Origin: Acidobacteriaceae bacterium
Lineage (GTDB): Bacteria; Acidobacteriota; Terriglobia; Terriglobales; Acidobacteriaceae
Assembly: GCA_003139095.1 (NCBI GenBank)
Contig: PLHW01000028.1
Span: 62,001 to 126,000, forward strand
Length of the DNA stretch: 64,000 nucleotides
Direction of reading: 5' to 3'
In this document: one piece after another, positions 18,015 through 27,681 of the stretch
How the letters are laid out: every line of letters starts with the position of its first letter
Numbering within the stretch: the stretch's first letter is position 1
Made by a program: the position numbers and the translations under genes
Notes under the pieces: generated by a model
What the model was told of the DNA's origin: nothing
The model's database searches: none
What the model saw: the letters and a program-made list of their open reading frames with translations, nothing else

Positions 18015-21000
18015 CTAAAGAGCAGCCGCCTTGCGGGCGATGAGATCGAATCCCTTCTCTTTGGCATCCTTCTGCAATTGCTGCAGGCGAGCACCTGAGG
18101 TTGCCGACTTTCCTGACTCCAATTCAATTTCTTCTAGTGCCAGACGGGATTCGAGTTGGTAGCCTACATAGCCCGACTTGGTTGCCTTGGCCAATGCTTC
18201 TTTGAGGATGGTGTTGGCCGCAGCAGTTTTGCGGGAAGCGGCCTGGGCGCGCGCCATGGTGACATCAAAGGCCAACTTCACGCTCAGATTCTGGCTTCGT
18301 GCAGCCAGTGGAGCCGCTCCTCCCGCTTCCTTTGAAGCATCATCGTTTCTGCCGCCCGCCAGGAGAGCGCGCACAAGCACAACCGTGGCCGTAATCTGGT
18401 CGTCGTTTTTGTGGACCTTCTGAAACTCCTCGCGGGCTTCCCGAGCGGGTCTCTCCGCCGCGCCGGGGTGGCCTTCTTCGATGGCCAATTCCGCAATCGC
18501 CACTCGGGTTTCGGCCGCAGTGTCTTTCTCTCCCAACGCGGTGCGGAGGCTTAGAGCCTCCTCGTAGTCCTTGTGCGCTTCCTCGAAATTGGCCGCTGTT
18601 AGGCTCAGGCTTCCAAGGCCCGCAAGGGCGTATGCCGCCATGCTCTTATCTCCCGCAGCGCGGGATAGTGCAAGCGCGCTTTCATAATTTTTGCGCGCCT
18701 TCGGGAGATCCCCAAGGTGTTGCAGCTCATCGCCAAGGTCGATCAGCTTGTCGTTTGAGGCGCTGCTCTGGCCTCCCGCAAGATCGAGGGCCACGGCTTG
18801 CTCCAGCATCTTCTTTGCCCCGGCCGAGTCGCCGAGCTCATCCAATACCGTGCCGATGCCTGTCAGTGACAACGACACTCCGTTTTGGTCATTGATTTCG
18901 CGGCAAACTGTTAGCGCCTCGTCGTAAGTCTTCTTAGCTCCGTTCAGATCTCCACTGTCCTTCATCACACCCGCGATGTTAATCAGAGTTATGCCATAGT
19001 TTCTTTTGTCGCTTACCTCGAGAAAGATGGGGAGCGCCTTCTCGAACATTTTCCGGGCTTCTTCCCCATTCCCTTGTTCATTGAGGACCACGGCCATGTG
19101 GTTCAGAGCCGAGGCCTCTGCCTTGCGATTTCCCACCTGGCGTGCAATGGCAAGCTCATCGTTGAATTTTGCTAGCGCGCCCGGGTAATCGCCGCGATCA
19201 TCAAGCAGCTGCCCCCTCACTTCGAGCGTACTCGCTAAGCCGTAACGGTCACCTGCGCTTTCGTATCTGCGGCCGGACTCTTCGGCCGCCTTCATAGCCC
19301 CGTCAAGATCGTTGAGATTCTCCAGCGCGAACCCCTCATGGTACAGAGCCCGCGCCAGAAGCAACTTCGCATTCTGCGCCCTCGCTTTTTCAGCGGCTCG
19401 AGCGGCAAAAGCCTCGCCCTGCTTGAAGTCTCCCAGCGACGACCACACCTCAGCGGCTACCAATTCGATCCGGGGATCATTGCCCGCGGGCGGAGCCAGG
19501 CGGCGCAGCGACTCTACCGTCGCCAACGCTTCTTTTCCTTTTCCTCCGCGCGTCTGGGCCCGCGCCAGAAGCAGCCCATATTCGAGATTGTCTGGGAAGA
19601 ACCCAAAAAGAATCCGGTAACTATCGGCCGCATTAGCCCATTCTTTCGAGGTCTCCCGGTACCGCGCTTCAGTGAGCAAGCCTTCCTCTCGCGAGAGCGA
19701 CGCGGAAAGTTCATAGGCGCTTTTCGCCGACAATCGCGCCTTCTCGTCATAACCGAGCAACGTCCAGGCCGCCGCCAGCGCGGAGTGCGCCAGCGCATGG
19801 TTCGGGTCCGCCACCACCGCCTTTTCCAGGAGATCGCGAGCCGCGATAGCGTCATGGACCCGCAGTTTCGCCAGGCCTTCCGCGTAAAGCTTGGAGGCTT
19901 CGGTCGTGGACGGCAAGGCCGCGCGCACGGCCGCTTGATCTTGCGCATTCAATTGTCCGGCGTCGCACTTCTCTCGCAACTGGGCTCCGGCGCGGCTGAC
20001 CAAGTCAAACAGGTTGTCCTCTTCTCCAACCTGCTTTACGGTAAGCAAAGTTTGTCCGGCGCCTACATCCTGCAAATAAAGATCGACGCGCAGTTTGCCA
20101 CCGGGCAGGTCCACATACGACCCCAGCACCACCAGGTCCGCCCCAAGAGCCTTTCCCACCTGCGAAAGTGTCTGGGGCGTCAACTCATCGGAATCCGGGA
20201 GGGCCAGATTGATCTTCATCTGTGCAACTTCTTCTCCCGTGATGGTGCGCAGTTTCTCGCCGGCCCCGAGTTCGGTCGTCAACATCTCGGGCAGAGCCGT
20301 CGAGAGCCATGCCGCCTCCGGCCGGGAAGTGGAGTTCTTGAGATTCAGCACCGCAATGGTTCGGCGTCGGCCCACCGGCTTGGCCGCAATCTCACCGGGC
20401 GCAGGTCTCAGCTGAATGTATAAGTAGGAGAGCGCCCCAACTAACGACAGCAAGATAACGCCGAGGCCGACGGCGCCAACGATAATCGCCCGCTTGGTCT
20501 TGGCCGGAGGCGAAGGCGCAGGCGAAGGCGGAACCGCAACCCTCCCCGTCCTGTCCGAACCCACATGGCTGACCGGCATCGTCAGCCGATCCATGTCCAC
20601 CCGCAACTCCCGCGCCGATTGGTATCGCCGCTCCGGATCCTTGTCCAGGCACTTGAGAATCAGCATCTCCAGCCCTGGCGAGAGCTTCGGGTTGAACACG
20701 CTCGGCGCTTCCGGGTCTTTATTAAGGATGCCATCGATCACCAGCGGAACCTGCGCCGACACGAACGGACGCCGTCCCGCCGACAGCTCATACAGAACCA
20801 CACCCGCCGACCAGATATCGGAACGCTGATCCACCACCTCTCCCCGCAATTGCTCCGGCGACATATAAGGAAGAGTGCCGCTGATCTCCCGGCTTTCGGA
20901 AATACTCGCCGTTACCCCCATGTCGGTCTCCGACCGCATAAACTGCGCCAAGCCGAAATCGAGAATCTTCAAGCGATTGTCTTGAGTCAGTCGCAGATTC

Positions 21001-21422
21001 GCCGGCTTCAAATCGCGATGAATGACCCCGTGATCGTGAGCGCTCGTCAAACCGTCGGCCAGTTGATATCCAATCCGCAAAATGTCTTTTTGCGCCAGCG
21101 GACCCGCCACCAGTTTCGCATCGACCGCTGCGCCGCTTACGTATTCCATCACCAGAAAGTCCACTTCTCCCTGGCTGCCGAACTCGTAGACCGTTCCAAT
21201 GTTGGGATGATTCAGCTTGGCGAGCGTCAGGGCCTCGCGACGGAAGCGCTTGCGGGCGGATTCGTCCGCCAGCATTCCCGGTGGGAGCACCTTGATGGCA
21301 ACCTCGCGTTCGAGTTGCTCGTCGGATGCCCGGAATACCATCCCCATTCCGCCGGCTCCGATCTGCTCAAGAACTCGATAATGCCCCAGAACCCGGCCGA
21401 TGATGGAAGAACCCTGTGCCAT
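18015..21422 (-). CDS. Membrane Ser/Thr protein kinase with TolB-like and TPR regions
   Basis: 1135 residues. Cytoplasmic Hanks-type kinase (about 14-280): glycine loop GAGGMG (22-27), Lys44 (VAIKVL), catalytic HRD (135-137), DFG (155-157) and Glu190 of YMSPE, so all key residues are present. A proline-rich linker leads to one TM (about 311-335). Outside is a TolB-like/FlgO-like N-domain (TIAVLNLKNS..., GADLVVLGSY) and then a long array of TPRs (about 500-1130). This architecture is common in Acidobacteriota. It could sense a periplasmic partner and phosphorylate cytoplasmic targets. It lies upstream of, and co-directional with, the giant secreted protein. Confidence 0.93.
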   Translation of the reverse strand: MAQGSSIIGRVLGHYRVLEQIGAGGMGMVFRASDEQLEREVAIKVLPPGMLADESARKRFRREALTLAKLNHPNIGTVYEFGSQGEVDFLVMEYVSGAAVDAKLVAGPLAQKDILRIGYQLADGLTSAHDHGVIHRDLKPANLRLTQDNRLKILDFGLAQFMRSETDMGVTASISESREISGTLPYMSPEQLRGEVVDQRSDIWSAGVVLYELSAGRRPFVSAQVPLVIDGILNKDPEAPSVFNPKLSPGLEMLILKCLDKDPERRYQSARELRVDMDRLTMPVSHVGSDRTGRVAVPPSPAPSPPAKTKRAIIVGAVGLGVILLSLVGALSYLYIQLRPAPGEIAAKPVGRRRTIAVLNLKNSTSRPEAAWLSTALPEMLTTELGAGEKLRTITGEEVAQMKINLALPDSDELTPQTLSQVGKALGADLVVLGSYVDLPGGKLRVDLYLQDVGAGQTLLTVKQVGEEDNLFDLVSRAGAQLREKCDAGQLNAQDQAAVRAALPSTTEASKLYAEGLAKLRVHDAIAARDLLEKAVVADPNHALAHSALAAAWTLLGYDEKARLSAKSAYELSASLSREEGLLTEARYRETSKEWANAADSYRILFGFFPDNLEYGLLLARAQTRGGKGKEALATVESLRRLAPPAGNDPRIELVAAEVWSSLGDFKQGEAFAARAAEKARAQNAKLLLARALYHEGFALENLNDLDGAMKAAEESGRRYESAGDRYGLASTLEVRGQLLDDRGDYPGALAKFNDELAIARQVGNRKAEASALNHMAVVLNEQGNGEEARKMFEKALPIFLEVSDKRNYGITLINIAGVMKDSGDLNGAKKTYDEALTVCREINDQNGVSLSLTGIGTVLDELGDSAGAKKMLEQAVALDLAGGQSSASNDKLIDLGDELQHLGDLPKARKNYESALALSRAAGDKSMAAYALAGLGSLSLTAANFEEAHKDYEEALSLRTALGEKDTAAETRVAIAELAIEEGHPGAAERPAREAREEFQKVHKNDDQITATVVLVRALLAGGRNDDASKEAGGAAPLAARSQNLSVKLAFDVTMARAQAASRKTAAANTILKEALAKATKSGYVGYQLESRLALEEIELESGKSATSGARLQQLQKDAKEKGFDLIARKAAAL

Positions 21423-21514
21423 GACGCCCGAATCTTAAATGCGCCACCCACTTGGGTCAACGCTTGAATCCTGGTTTTTGGAAGGCAAGCCGCCAAGGTA
21501 AAAGAAGAGAGGGC

Positions 21515-21985
21515 TCAATGCTGGTCAATTGCGGCCTCGAGTGACGTTTCGTCCGAGTTTCCGTCCTTCCCCTGCGGACCGCTGAAGACGACGAAGCGGA
21601 GCACCTGTCCCCGTCGCAGTTGTGCGACGACAGAGAACGGTGTGCGCGCATTGTCGAACGAGCCTATGTGCCTGGTCCAAAGCGGGTGGGCATCGTCATC
21701 GTTCACGAAGATGGCAACATCCACGCCATCGCCCGCGCCCGGAGAATTGTTCGCCCGCTGGAAAGCCCCGCGGATGGCATACTGGCCGTCCGTGCTGACA
21801 TCGTAACCAAGCGCGGCGCCCCACTGCGAGGTCGCGAAATTGCCGGGTTGCAACAAAATCCGGCGTGCGGTCCGGTCGAAAAGAATCCACGGCAGACCGT
21901 TGTCAGCCAGCGCGTATGTCGGCCCCGAACTCCGCGCGTAGTTGACGGTTTTTACCGTTATGCCGCTGCTTCCCAGTTCGCGCAC
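21515..21985 (-). CDS. Hypothetical protein
   Basis: 156 residues from GTG 21985; an in-frame stop lies 10 codons upstream. No family recognised. The sequence is beta-rich with motifs such as WILFDRTARRILLQPG, RGAFQRANNSPGAGDGVDV and RFVVFSGPQGKDG, reminiscent of a carbohydrate-binding-like or jelly-roll sandwich domain. No signal peptide or TM is seen, which is odd for such a domain. An IS end relic lies 80 bp upstream, so this could be the 3' remnant of a longer gene truncated by insertion. Confidence 0.5.
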   Translation of the reverse strand: MRELGSSGITVKTVNYARSSGPTYALADNGLPWILFDRTARRILLQPGNFATSQWGAALGYDVSTDGQYAIRGAFQRANNSPGAGDGVDVAIFVNDDDAHPLWTRHIGSFDNARTPFSVVAQLRRGQVLRFVVFSGPQGKDGNSDETSLEAAIDQH

Positions 21986-22064
21986 CGATTGCCCGCCCAG
22001 TTGCCCGACTTAAAGTCCCGGATGCCCGCCCAGTTTCTCTTCCAGCAAGTTAACGGGAAAAGTG

Positions 22065-22106
22065 TAACCCATGTGTCCGGTACGATCTGTTACCTATGTC
22101 TCCGGT
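22065..22106. mobile_element. Terminal-repeat relic of an IS481/IS21-like element
   Basis: Two copies of a 17-bp motif, TAACCCATGTGTCCGGT (22065-22081) and TTACCTATGTCTCCGGT (22090-22106), lie 25 bp apart in the same orientation. IS21 and some IS481 elements carry such multiple transposase-binding repeats at their ends. No transposase reading frame and no matching opposite end were seen nearby, so this is probably an orphan end. Family assignment is by resemblance only. Confidence 0.5.
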
Positions 22107-22167
22107 CGCTCAGCGCGGCGTTCCCTGCGCCCGCGGAATGCCTCTGCGCCCGGATTCGTAAAGATGT

Positions 22168-24156
22168 CTATTCCCCCGAACCGGCCGGCTTCAACACCGC
22201 CGTGCTGCGCTCATCGGTTGCGATCATCCGGTAAAACTTTTTCAGCTCCGCCATCTTCTCCACTGGCACGCTCAGCTCTTTAATTTCGAGATTGCGTTCG
22301 TAGTGCAGCACGTTTCCCGCCGCCTGCGTTTTGCTGTGATAGCTGGCAAAGCTGTAGTCAACATCCATCGGCGGCGGCAACTCGTCCACCACATAGCCCG
22401 CCGGCAGCACGATGTCAAAGTTGTCTGTGTCCCGCAGAGGCCCGTCAAACTCCACCGGAAATCTCCTCGGCTCCTTCGTCTCCAGCAGTCCCGATGATTT
22501 AACCCCCAGCACCCGCGGCCGCACCAGCAGCAAATTCCCGGCCGGCTTGGCGTAGTTCAGCGACTGGAACGTGTACTCGAATCCAAACGGCCGGTTCGTC
22601 TCCTCCACATTCACCAGGCTCGCCTTCACGATTTGAAAACTGGAAAGCGATCCCGCCAGTAGGTCTTCGATGGGCTTGATGCGGTCGCTGCTCTTGGTCA
22701 CGGCCAGCAGGCGCCGCCGCTCCGCCGAGGCGCTTTGTCCGAGCCGCGTCTCCTGCACATCCCCCTTCAGCGTCCCGCTCAGGTCAAGCGTCAGTTTTCC
22801 CGTCCGCTGAATCCCGTTCATGCTCGACGGCTGCCGCGGCAATTCCACAAGTGCTCCGCCGTCGCCGTTTACCAGCAATCCATAATTGCCTTGCAGGTAT
22901 CCGCCAATCTGCCCGAAGGGAATCGTCGTGTCATAAGTCGGATCGAAGAACAGAATCCTGCCCAGTTTCGGATCTTCCTTGACGGCCACCAGCGACGGAT
23001 CTTTCAAATCCGCCGGCAGCTTGATGGCTACGATCAAATGGTTGAATGCATTGTGCGGCGGCGTTTCGCTGGATACCGATCCGCGCTCGGTGTTGATGAC
23101 CACATGGTACGAGTCAACTCCGATCTCGCGCAGCATCGCGCGCATCAGCGTCGCTTTGTCTTTGCAGTCGCCATAGCGATGCGCAAAAACTTCCGACGCC
23201 GCGTGCGGCTGAAAACCGCCGATGCCAAAATAGATGGCGACGTAACGAATATCGTGCTGCACAAACCAGGCAATCGCCTGCATTTTTTGCAGCTGGGTCG
23301 CCTTGCCCGCCGTCAGCGTGCTCACTTCCTGCTTGATGGCCGGCGACGTGTCCGTGCGGCTGCTCGCCAGACGTCCAAACCAGTTGCCCACGCCATCCCA
23401 GGTGGCGAACATATCGTTCTGCGGCGTTCCCGACGGGAAAAACGTCACGATCATCTGCCCCGCCACGCCCTCCCACGGCGGCATGTCGGGCTCACGCCGG
23501 ATTCCCTTCACATCCGTCACGGCCCAGCTCAATCCACTTCCCGCCGTCTCGTCGGGCTTCACTTCCGGATGCGCAATCCACGCCGGCTTGAAAACCCAGC
23601 CCGCCGGAAGTTGCAGCGAGTAATGGCTCTCGCGCACCGGATCCAACCCCTGGAATCTCCATTCATCCTGCAACCAGAAAGGCTGCTCCTCCGCGTCATA
23701 TTCGTAGCCAATGATGTTGCCCGGATCGGGCGCCGGAATGCGCAGGAGTTTGTATTTGGTGTCGTCGATCAGCGATCCGTACTCGGCCGGAGACGAAACC
23801 TCCAGCGCGTCCTTGTCCTTCACCTCGTAATCCCTGCCTTGCGCGGGAATGCACCACCCGCGCAAGTTCGATATCTTTCGCTCAGGATTGAAATAAACCC
23901 ACACCGTCCCGCGCTCCCGTCCCTCGGGTCGCAGAATCTTGTAGACCACGCGCATGTGGATTTTGACCTTGTCCATCGATTGCACACTGACGTTGCGCTC
24001 CTCCAGCAGCACGACCGCGTCCGTCTTCTCGTCGTGTGCTGGCAGCGGCGCACTCACTAGGGCGTGCATCCATCCCGGAGCGTCGCCCGCCCGCGCCGGC
24101 CTAGCCGCCGCCAGCACACAAAAAATTGCGCACAGAGCCAGTCGGTAATTTCGCAT
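22168..24156 (-). CDS. DUF3857 / transglutaminase-like exported protein (intact site)
   Basis: 662 residues from ATG 24156, giving a normal signal peptide (RLALCAIFCVLAAA, then ARA). The N-terminal half is DUF3857 (VVYKILRPEGRERG...); the middle is a transglutaminase-like fold with RYGDCKDKATLM placing the nucleophile Cys331, a later FNHLIVAIKL His and a FFDPTYD Asp. The C-terminal part (about 440-660) is the beta domain usual in this family. Its start lies one base after the upstream gene's TGA, so the two are translationally coupled. Expected in the periplasm; function of the family is largely unknown. Confidence 0.85.
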   Translation of the reverse strand: MRNYRLALCAIFCVLAAARPARAGDAPGWMHALVSAPLPAHDEKTDAVVLLEERNVSVQSMDKVKIHMRVVYKILRPEGRERGTVWVYFNPERKISNLRGWCIPAQGRDYEVKDKDALEVSSPAEYGSLIDDTKYKLLRIPAPDPGNIIGYEYDAEEQPFWLQDEWRFQGLDPVRESHYSLQLPAGWVFKPAWIAHPEVKPDETAGSGLSWAVTDVKGIRREPDMPPWEGVAGQMIVTFFPSGTPQNDMFATWDGVGNWFGRLASSRTDTSPAIKQEVSTLTAGKATQLQKMQAIAWFVQHDIRYVAIYFGIGGFQPHAASEVFAHRYGDCKDKATLMRAMLREIGVDSYHVVINTERGSVSSETPPHNAFNHLIVAIKLPADLKDPSLVAVKEDPKLGRILFFDPTYDTTIPFGQIGGYLQGNYGLLVNGDGGALVELPRQPSSMNGIQRTGKLTLDLSGTLKGDVQETRLGQSASAERRRLLAVTKSSDRIKPIEDLLAGSLSSFQIVKASLVNVEETNRPFGFEYTFQSLNYAKPAGNLLLVRPRVLGVKSSGLLETKEPRRFPVEFDGPLRDTDNFDIVLPAGYVVDELPPPMDVDYSFASYHSKTQAAGNVLHYERNLEIKELSVPVEKMAELKKFYRMIATDERSTAVLKPAGSGE

Positions 24157-24157
24157 G

Positions 24158-26131
24158 TCAGTTGCTCGCTTTCGTGCCGGAGGGTTGCAAAATGGCCTGC
24201 AATTCATCGGCTGTCCTCACCACCTGGAAAAAATTCCGTAACGTTGGGTAGAACTTCGTATCCAGCAGCATGATGTCGACATTCAGTGAGCGGTTCAGGT
24301 GCAGCGTGCCTTTGTCGTTGTCCGCCTGCAGGTTGTAGGTCACCGCGTGCAAATCGACTTTTTGCGGCGCGGGCACACTCGTAATCTGCCAGCCCAGTGG
24401 AAGTACGATGCTCACGTCGTCGACGCGCTGAAACGGATATTCGAAATAAATCGGGTGCACCCGGTCGGCGTGATCGAACAAATGTTTTTCCGAGCCGCCA
24501 AAAAGTCCGACCGGCATGATCGCGCGATGCCCCGCGCCCGAAACCCATCCCGGCACCTTCACCGAAAATTCCGCCACCAGCGTTGGCGCCGACGTCTTCC
24601 AGTCCGGAACGTTCGTCAGTTCCACTTCAGTGCCCACTGGAATCGATGCTTTGACTTCATCCTCCAGAACTTTCTTGCGCGCGGCATCGTCGGCCAGTCG
24701 CTGGTCCACGCGCCGTTGCAAGCATTCCAATCCGGTATAGGTCACCGTGAGCGTGCCCTCCAAATCGCCCTCTTCCGTGAGTTTGAATTCCCCCTTGCGT
24801 TGTATGCGCGACTCCGCACTCTCCGGCAGCGTGGTCTTGATCCACGAACCGCCATCCTTGTCGAGCTTGATCCCCATCACGCCCGTCTCGGGCCACGGCA
24901 GCATGCCGAAGGGCGCGAAAGCCGCGCCCGGATCGAAGAATACGTCCTTGCCGTCGATCTTGATCACCACAACATTCGCGTCAAGCCGGTGCGCGCTCAT
25001 GATCTTCGGATTGAAAAAATAGTTGTACCGGTCGGAGACCATCACGCCGTGCGCGTCGAAGCCTGCCGCCCGCGCCATCCCCAGGAAAAGCCAGGTCAGT
25101 TCGTATCCATCGCCATATTGCTTCTTCCACACGCTCTCGACGTTCGACAGATTCTTTTCGTTCTCGCGCTTTTTCTCCTGCTCGGTCTTTTGCTCCTCGT
25201 ATGTCGTGTTGCGAAGCTGCTGCACCCGCGCATAAATCTTCTGCAACTTCACCTCCGGCGAATCGCCCGGCGCCACCGTCTGCGCCACGGCCTGCTCCAT
25301 CGCCCCGCGCTTGTTGACGAAGCTTTCCAGTTGGTCATTGTGCTTCTTGCCATATTTCTTCCAGAACCTGTCGGGATCGGTTTCGAAGGCTTCGTCGTTG
25401 TAGATGAAATCCACGCGCGCCTTCATCTCGTTCTCCGGCGGCATGTAATCCTCGCTGGGAAACGCGGCAATGTTCTGCACTTCGAGCCGAACGACCTTGT
25501 CCGCTCCCTCCGTGGGCTGCTTTGTGCCCACCGGCAGGTTGTACCACGTCCACTGGATCCGCCAGGGGTTGTCGTAGCTGCCGTTGTAGGGCTTCAGTGA
25601 AAATTTCGCCGACTTCGTGAACAACTCATGACTGAGCACCCAGTGGGAATCGAACAGCGCGTATTCGTGATAGTCATAGGTAAAGTAATACTCAATGAGG
25701 CTTCCCACCTGGACGTCCGGGAGCGTGAACGTCTTTGCCAGGTACTTGAAATTTCTTCCCTTTACGAGCGATTTCTCAAATACCTTGCCGTCGAAATTCG
25801 CGATCGTCCCATCCGGACGGATGCTGCGCGCATAGACGTTCACGACATCGTTTGCCCCTTTCTGGAAAGGGATCTCAACATCGGCGTACTTGCGGCCTTC
25901 TTCGGTCAGGATTTTGATTCGGAAATAATTGTCTTCGTGCGAAGTGTGGCCATTGTCATCGCGATTCACCTCGCGATACAAAATAATTGCCGGCGCGCCC
26001 GGAGCCAGCGGCTCGCTCGTCATCTTGAGCTCTTCTGGAGAAACCGGCTGAAAGCCGATCGCATTTGCCTGCTGATCCGCCAGCATCCACACCGCCAGCC
26101 CTATCGCCGCCCACGTGCCGATCCGCAACAT
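24158..26131 (-). CDS. DUF3857 / transglutaminase-like exported protein (active site lost)
   Basis: 657 residues with a signal peptide (TWAAIGLAVWML, ending ANA). The DUF3857 part runs from about 35 to 250. In the transglutaminase-like region the motif is QYGDGYELTWLF: Gly342 stands where the partner gene has its nucleophilic Cys. The expected His region reads HRLDANVVVIKI, without the aligned His, while the Asp motif FFDPG remains. It is therefore probably a non-catalytic paralog. A charged helix EEQKTEQEKKRENEKN precedes the motif. First gene of the pair; the stop is one base before the next start. Confidence 0.85.
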   Translation of the reverse strand: MLRIGTWAAIGLAVWMLADQQANAIGFQPVSPEELKMTSEPLAPGAPAIILYREVNRDDNGHTSHEDNYFRIKILTEEGRKYADVEIPFQKGANDVVNVYARSIRPDGTIANFDGKVFEKSLVKGRNFKYLAKTFTLPDVQVGSLIEYYFTYDYHEYALFDSHWVLSHELFTKSAKFSLKPYNGSYDNPWRIQWTWYNLPVGTKQPTEGADKVVRLEVQNIAAFPSEDYMPPENEMKARVDFIYNDEAFETDPDRFWKKYGKKHNDQLESFVNKRGAMEQAVAQTVAPGDSPEVKLQKIYARVQQLRNTTYEEQKTEQEKKRENEKNLSNVESVWKKQYGDGYELTWLFLGMARAAGFDAHGVMVSDRYNYFFNPKIMSAHRLDANVVVIKIDGKDVFFDPGAAFAPFGMLPWPETGVMGIKLDKDGGSWIKTTLPESAESRIQRKGEFKLTEEGDLEGTLTVTYTGLECLQRRVDQRLADDAARKKVLEDEVKASIPVGTEVELTNVPDWKTSAPTLVAEFSVKVPGWVSGAGHRAIMPVGLFGGSEKHLFDHADRVHPIYFEYPFQRVDDVSIVLPLGWQITSVPAPQKVDLHAVTYNLQADNDKGTLHLNRSLNVDIMLLDTKFYPTLRNFFQVVRTADELQAILQPSGTKASN

Positions 26132-26520
26132 AGCCCAATCTCCTGGTTTTACCGCTAAGTTTACTGCTGAGTTCTACCGTTAAGTTTTGCCGCTCGCTTT
26201 CACTGCTCAACCGAATGAACGAAATGCAGAAGATTGCCGGCAGGGAAAAATCCAAAGGGGGACGAGGGAATTTCCTCAGCGCGCAACTCCGCCTCTCCCG
26301 AATCCCGCGCCCCTCAACGCAGAACCCGGAATCGCATCGCAAAAAGTATAGCCGGGGGCCTCAGTCAGTCAAGGTAATCCGTCACAAAAGCTTGCCAGAT
26401 CAAGCGCTCCGCGTCCGCGCAGAAAACGCCGCAAATGCCGGAAATCAAATGCACCCGGATTTTCCCAGCCTTCGACTGTGTCCTTCGCGCCGAATCCGCT
26501 TCGACCCGAAGGCTCCTCTC
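26132..26520. other. Spacer between divergent DUF3857 and EamA genes
   Basis: No coding region is supported here. Bases 26145-26200 contain loose 12-13-bp repeats of the GTTTTACCGCTAA type, read as 7+6. The interval must contain the minus-strand promoter of the DUF3857 pair, but no clear box pair stands out. Confidence 0.5.
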
Positions 26521-26590
26521 GTTTCCACTTCTGCAATCTGACTTCTAGCTTCTTACTTCTCACTTCCAACTTCTGACTTCCCACTTCTCG
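26521..26590. repeat. Heptamer array, CTTCTGA-like, ten units
   Basis: Ten contiguous 7-bp units (for example 26542 CTTCTAG, 26549 CTTCTTA, 26556 CTTCTCA, 26570 CTTCTGA, 26584 CTTCTCG). It ends 20 bp before the EamA start codon. Confidence 0.85.
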
Positions 26591-26610
26591 CCCGTGCTAC
26601 TCTCTTTCCC

Positions 26611-27540
26611 GTGCCCGTTCCCGCCGCTCTTCCCGCCGTCTTCAGTCTGACCGCGGTCGGCGTCTGGGGAGCCAGCGATTTCCTCGGCGGCCTCGGCGTC
26701 CGCCGCGCCAACACCTTCCTCTTCACCTCGGTCGTCCACGTCAGCGGAATGCTCCTCACCGCCGCCGTCGCCCTCGCCATTCATTCCCCGTTGCCGGGCG
26801 CCGGCAGTCTGCGCTGGGCGCTCGCCGCCGGCAGCTTCGGAGGCGTCGCCCTCGCCCTGTTCTATCGCGCGCTCGCCACCGGACAAATGGGACTCGTCGC
26901 CCCCGTCGCCGCCGTTCTCGGCGCAGCCCTCCCCACCCTCGTCACCGCCTTTGCCGAAGGTTTCCCCGGAACCCGCCACCTGCTCGGCTTCCTTCTCGCC
27001 GGTATCGGCGTCTGGCTAATCTCGCGCTCTGAACCCGCCATCTTCGATGACACCCCGAGCGCAGAGACCAGCCCCGCCAGCAACAGCATCTCCCCCGCGA
27101 ATGGGATCCCCGCCGCAAAAAATAATTCCGCCCGCCCCAAAGGTCTCGGGCTCGCCGTCCTCGCCGGGTGCGGATTCGCCGGCTTCTATCTCTGCATTCA
27201 CCGCGCCGGCGCCGGCTCCGCCCTCTGGCTCGCCGTCTACTCCCGCCTCGCCTCCCTCGCCACCATGCTGTTCATTCTCTCCGTCACCCGCCAATTTCGC
27301 GCCCTGCCGCGCGCCGTCTTCGGCATCGCCATCGCCGCCGGAATCCTCGACATCTCCGGCAGCATCGTCTTCGTCCGCGCCGCGCAACTCGGCCGCCTCG
27401 ACTCCGCCGTCGTTCTCAGCTCCCTCTATCCCGCCGTCACCGTCATCCTTGCCCGCATCTTCCTCCACGAACATTTCAGCCGCGCCCGCACCATCGGCAT
27501 GCTCGCCGCCCTCGCCGCCGTCCCCATGATCGCCGCCTGA
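26611..27540 (+). CDS. EamA/DMT-superfamily transporter
   Basis: 309 residues from GTG 26611. About ten hydrophobic helices arranged as two EamA halves; the first begins VGVWGASDFLGG, a typical DMT opening, and the second after about 170 (GLAVLAGCGFAGFYLC). The middle loop (about 140-170) is polar. These are inner-membrane metabolite or drug exporters; substrate cannot be inferred. The upstream heptamer array lies where a promoter would be expected. Confidence 0.87.
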   Translation: MPVPAALPAVFSLTAVGVWGASDFLGGLGVRRANTFLFTSVVHVSGMLLTAAVALAIHSPLPGAGSLRWALAAGSFGGVALALFYRALATGQMGLVAPVAAVLGAALPTLVTAFAEGFPGTRHLLGFLLAGIGVWLISRSEPAIFDDTPSAETSPASNSISPANGIPAAKNNSARPKGLGLAVLAGCGFAGFYLCIHRAGAGSALWLAVYSRLASLATMLFILSVTRQFRALPRAVFGIAIAAGILDISGSIVFVRAAQLGRLDSAVVLSSLYPAVTVILARIFLHEHFSRARTIGMLAALAAVPMIAA

Positions 27541-27545
27541 CAAGC

Positions 27546-27575
27546 CTCATTCCATATTCCAGAATTTGGAATGAG
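27546..27575. terminator. Hairpin after the EamA gene
   Basis: CTCATTCCA (27546-27554) pairs perfectly with TGGAATGAG (27567-27575) around a 12-nt loop, starting 6 bp after the stop. There is no T run, so termination is uncertain; it may be a 3'-end stabiliser. Confidence 0.45.
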
Positions 27576-27681
27576 TAATAATGAAGGAGAGTCGCGGAGG
27601 TATCGATTGCCCAACCCGGCCGATCAACAACGTCTCAGCATCGCGGTCGACCCCATCCAGATCGCAGGGAGCATATAGAAG

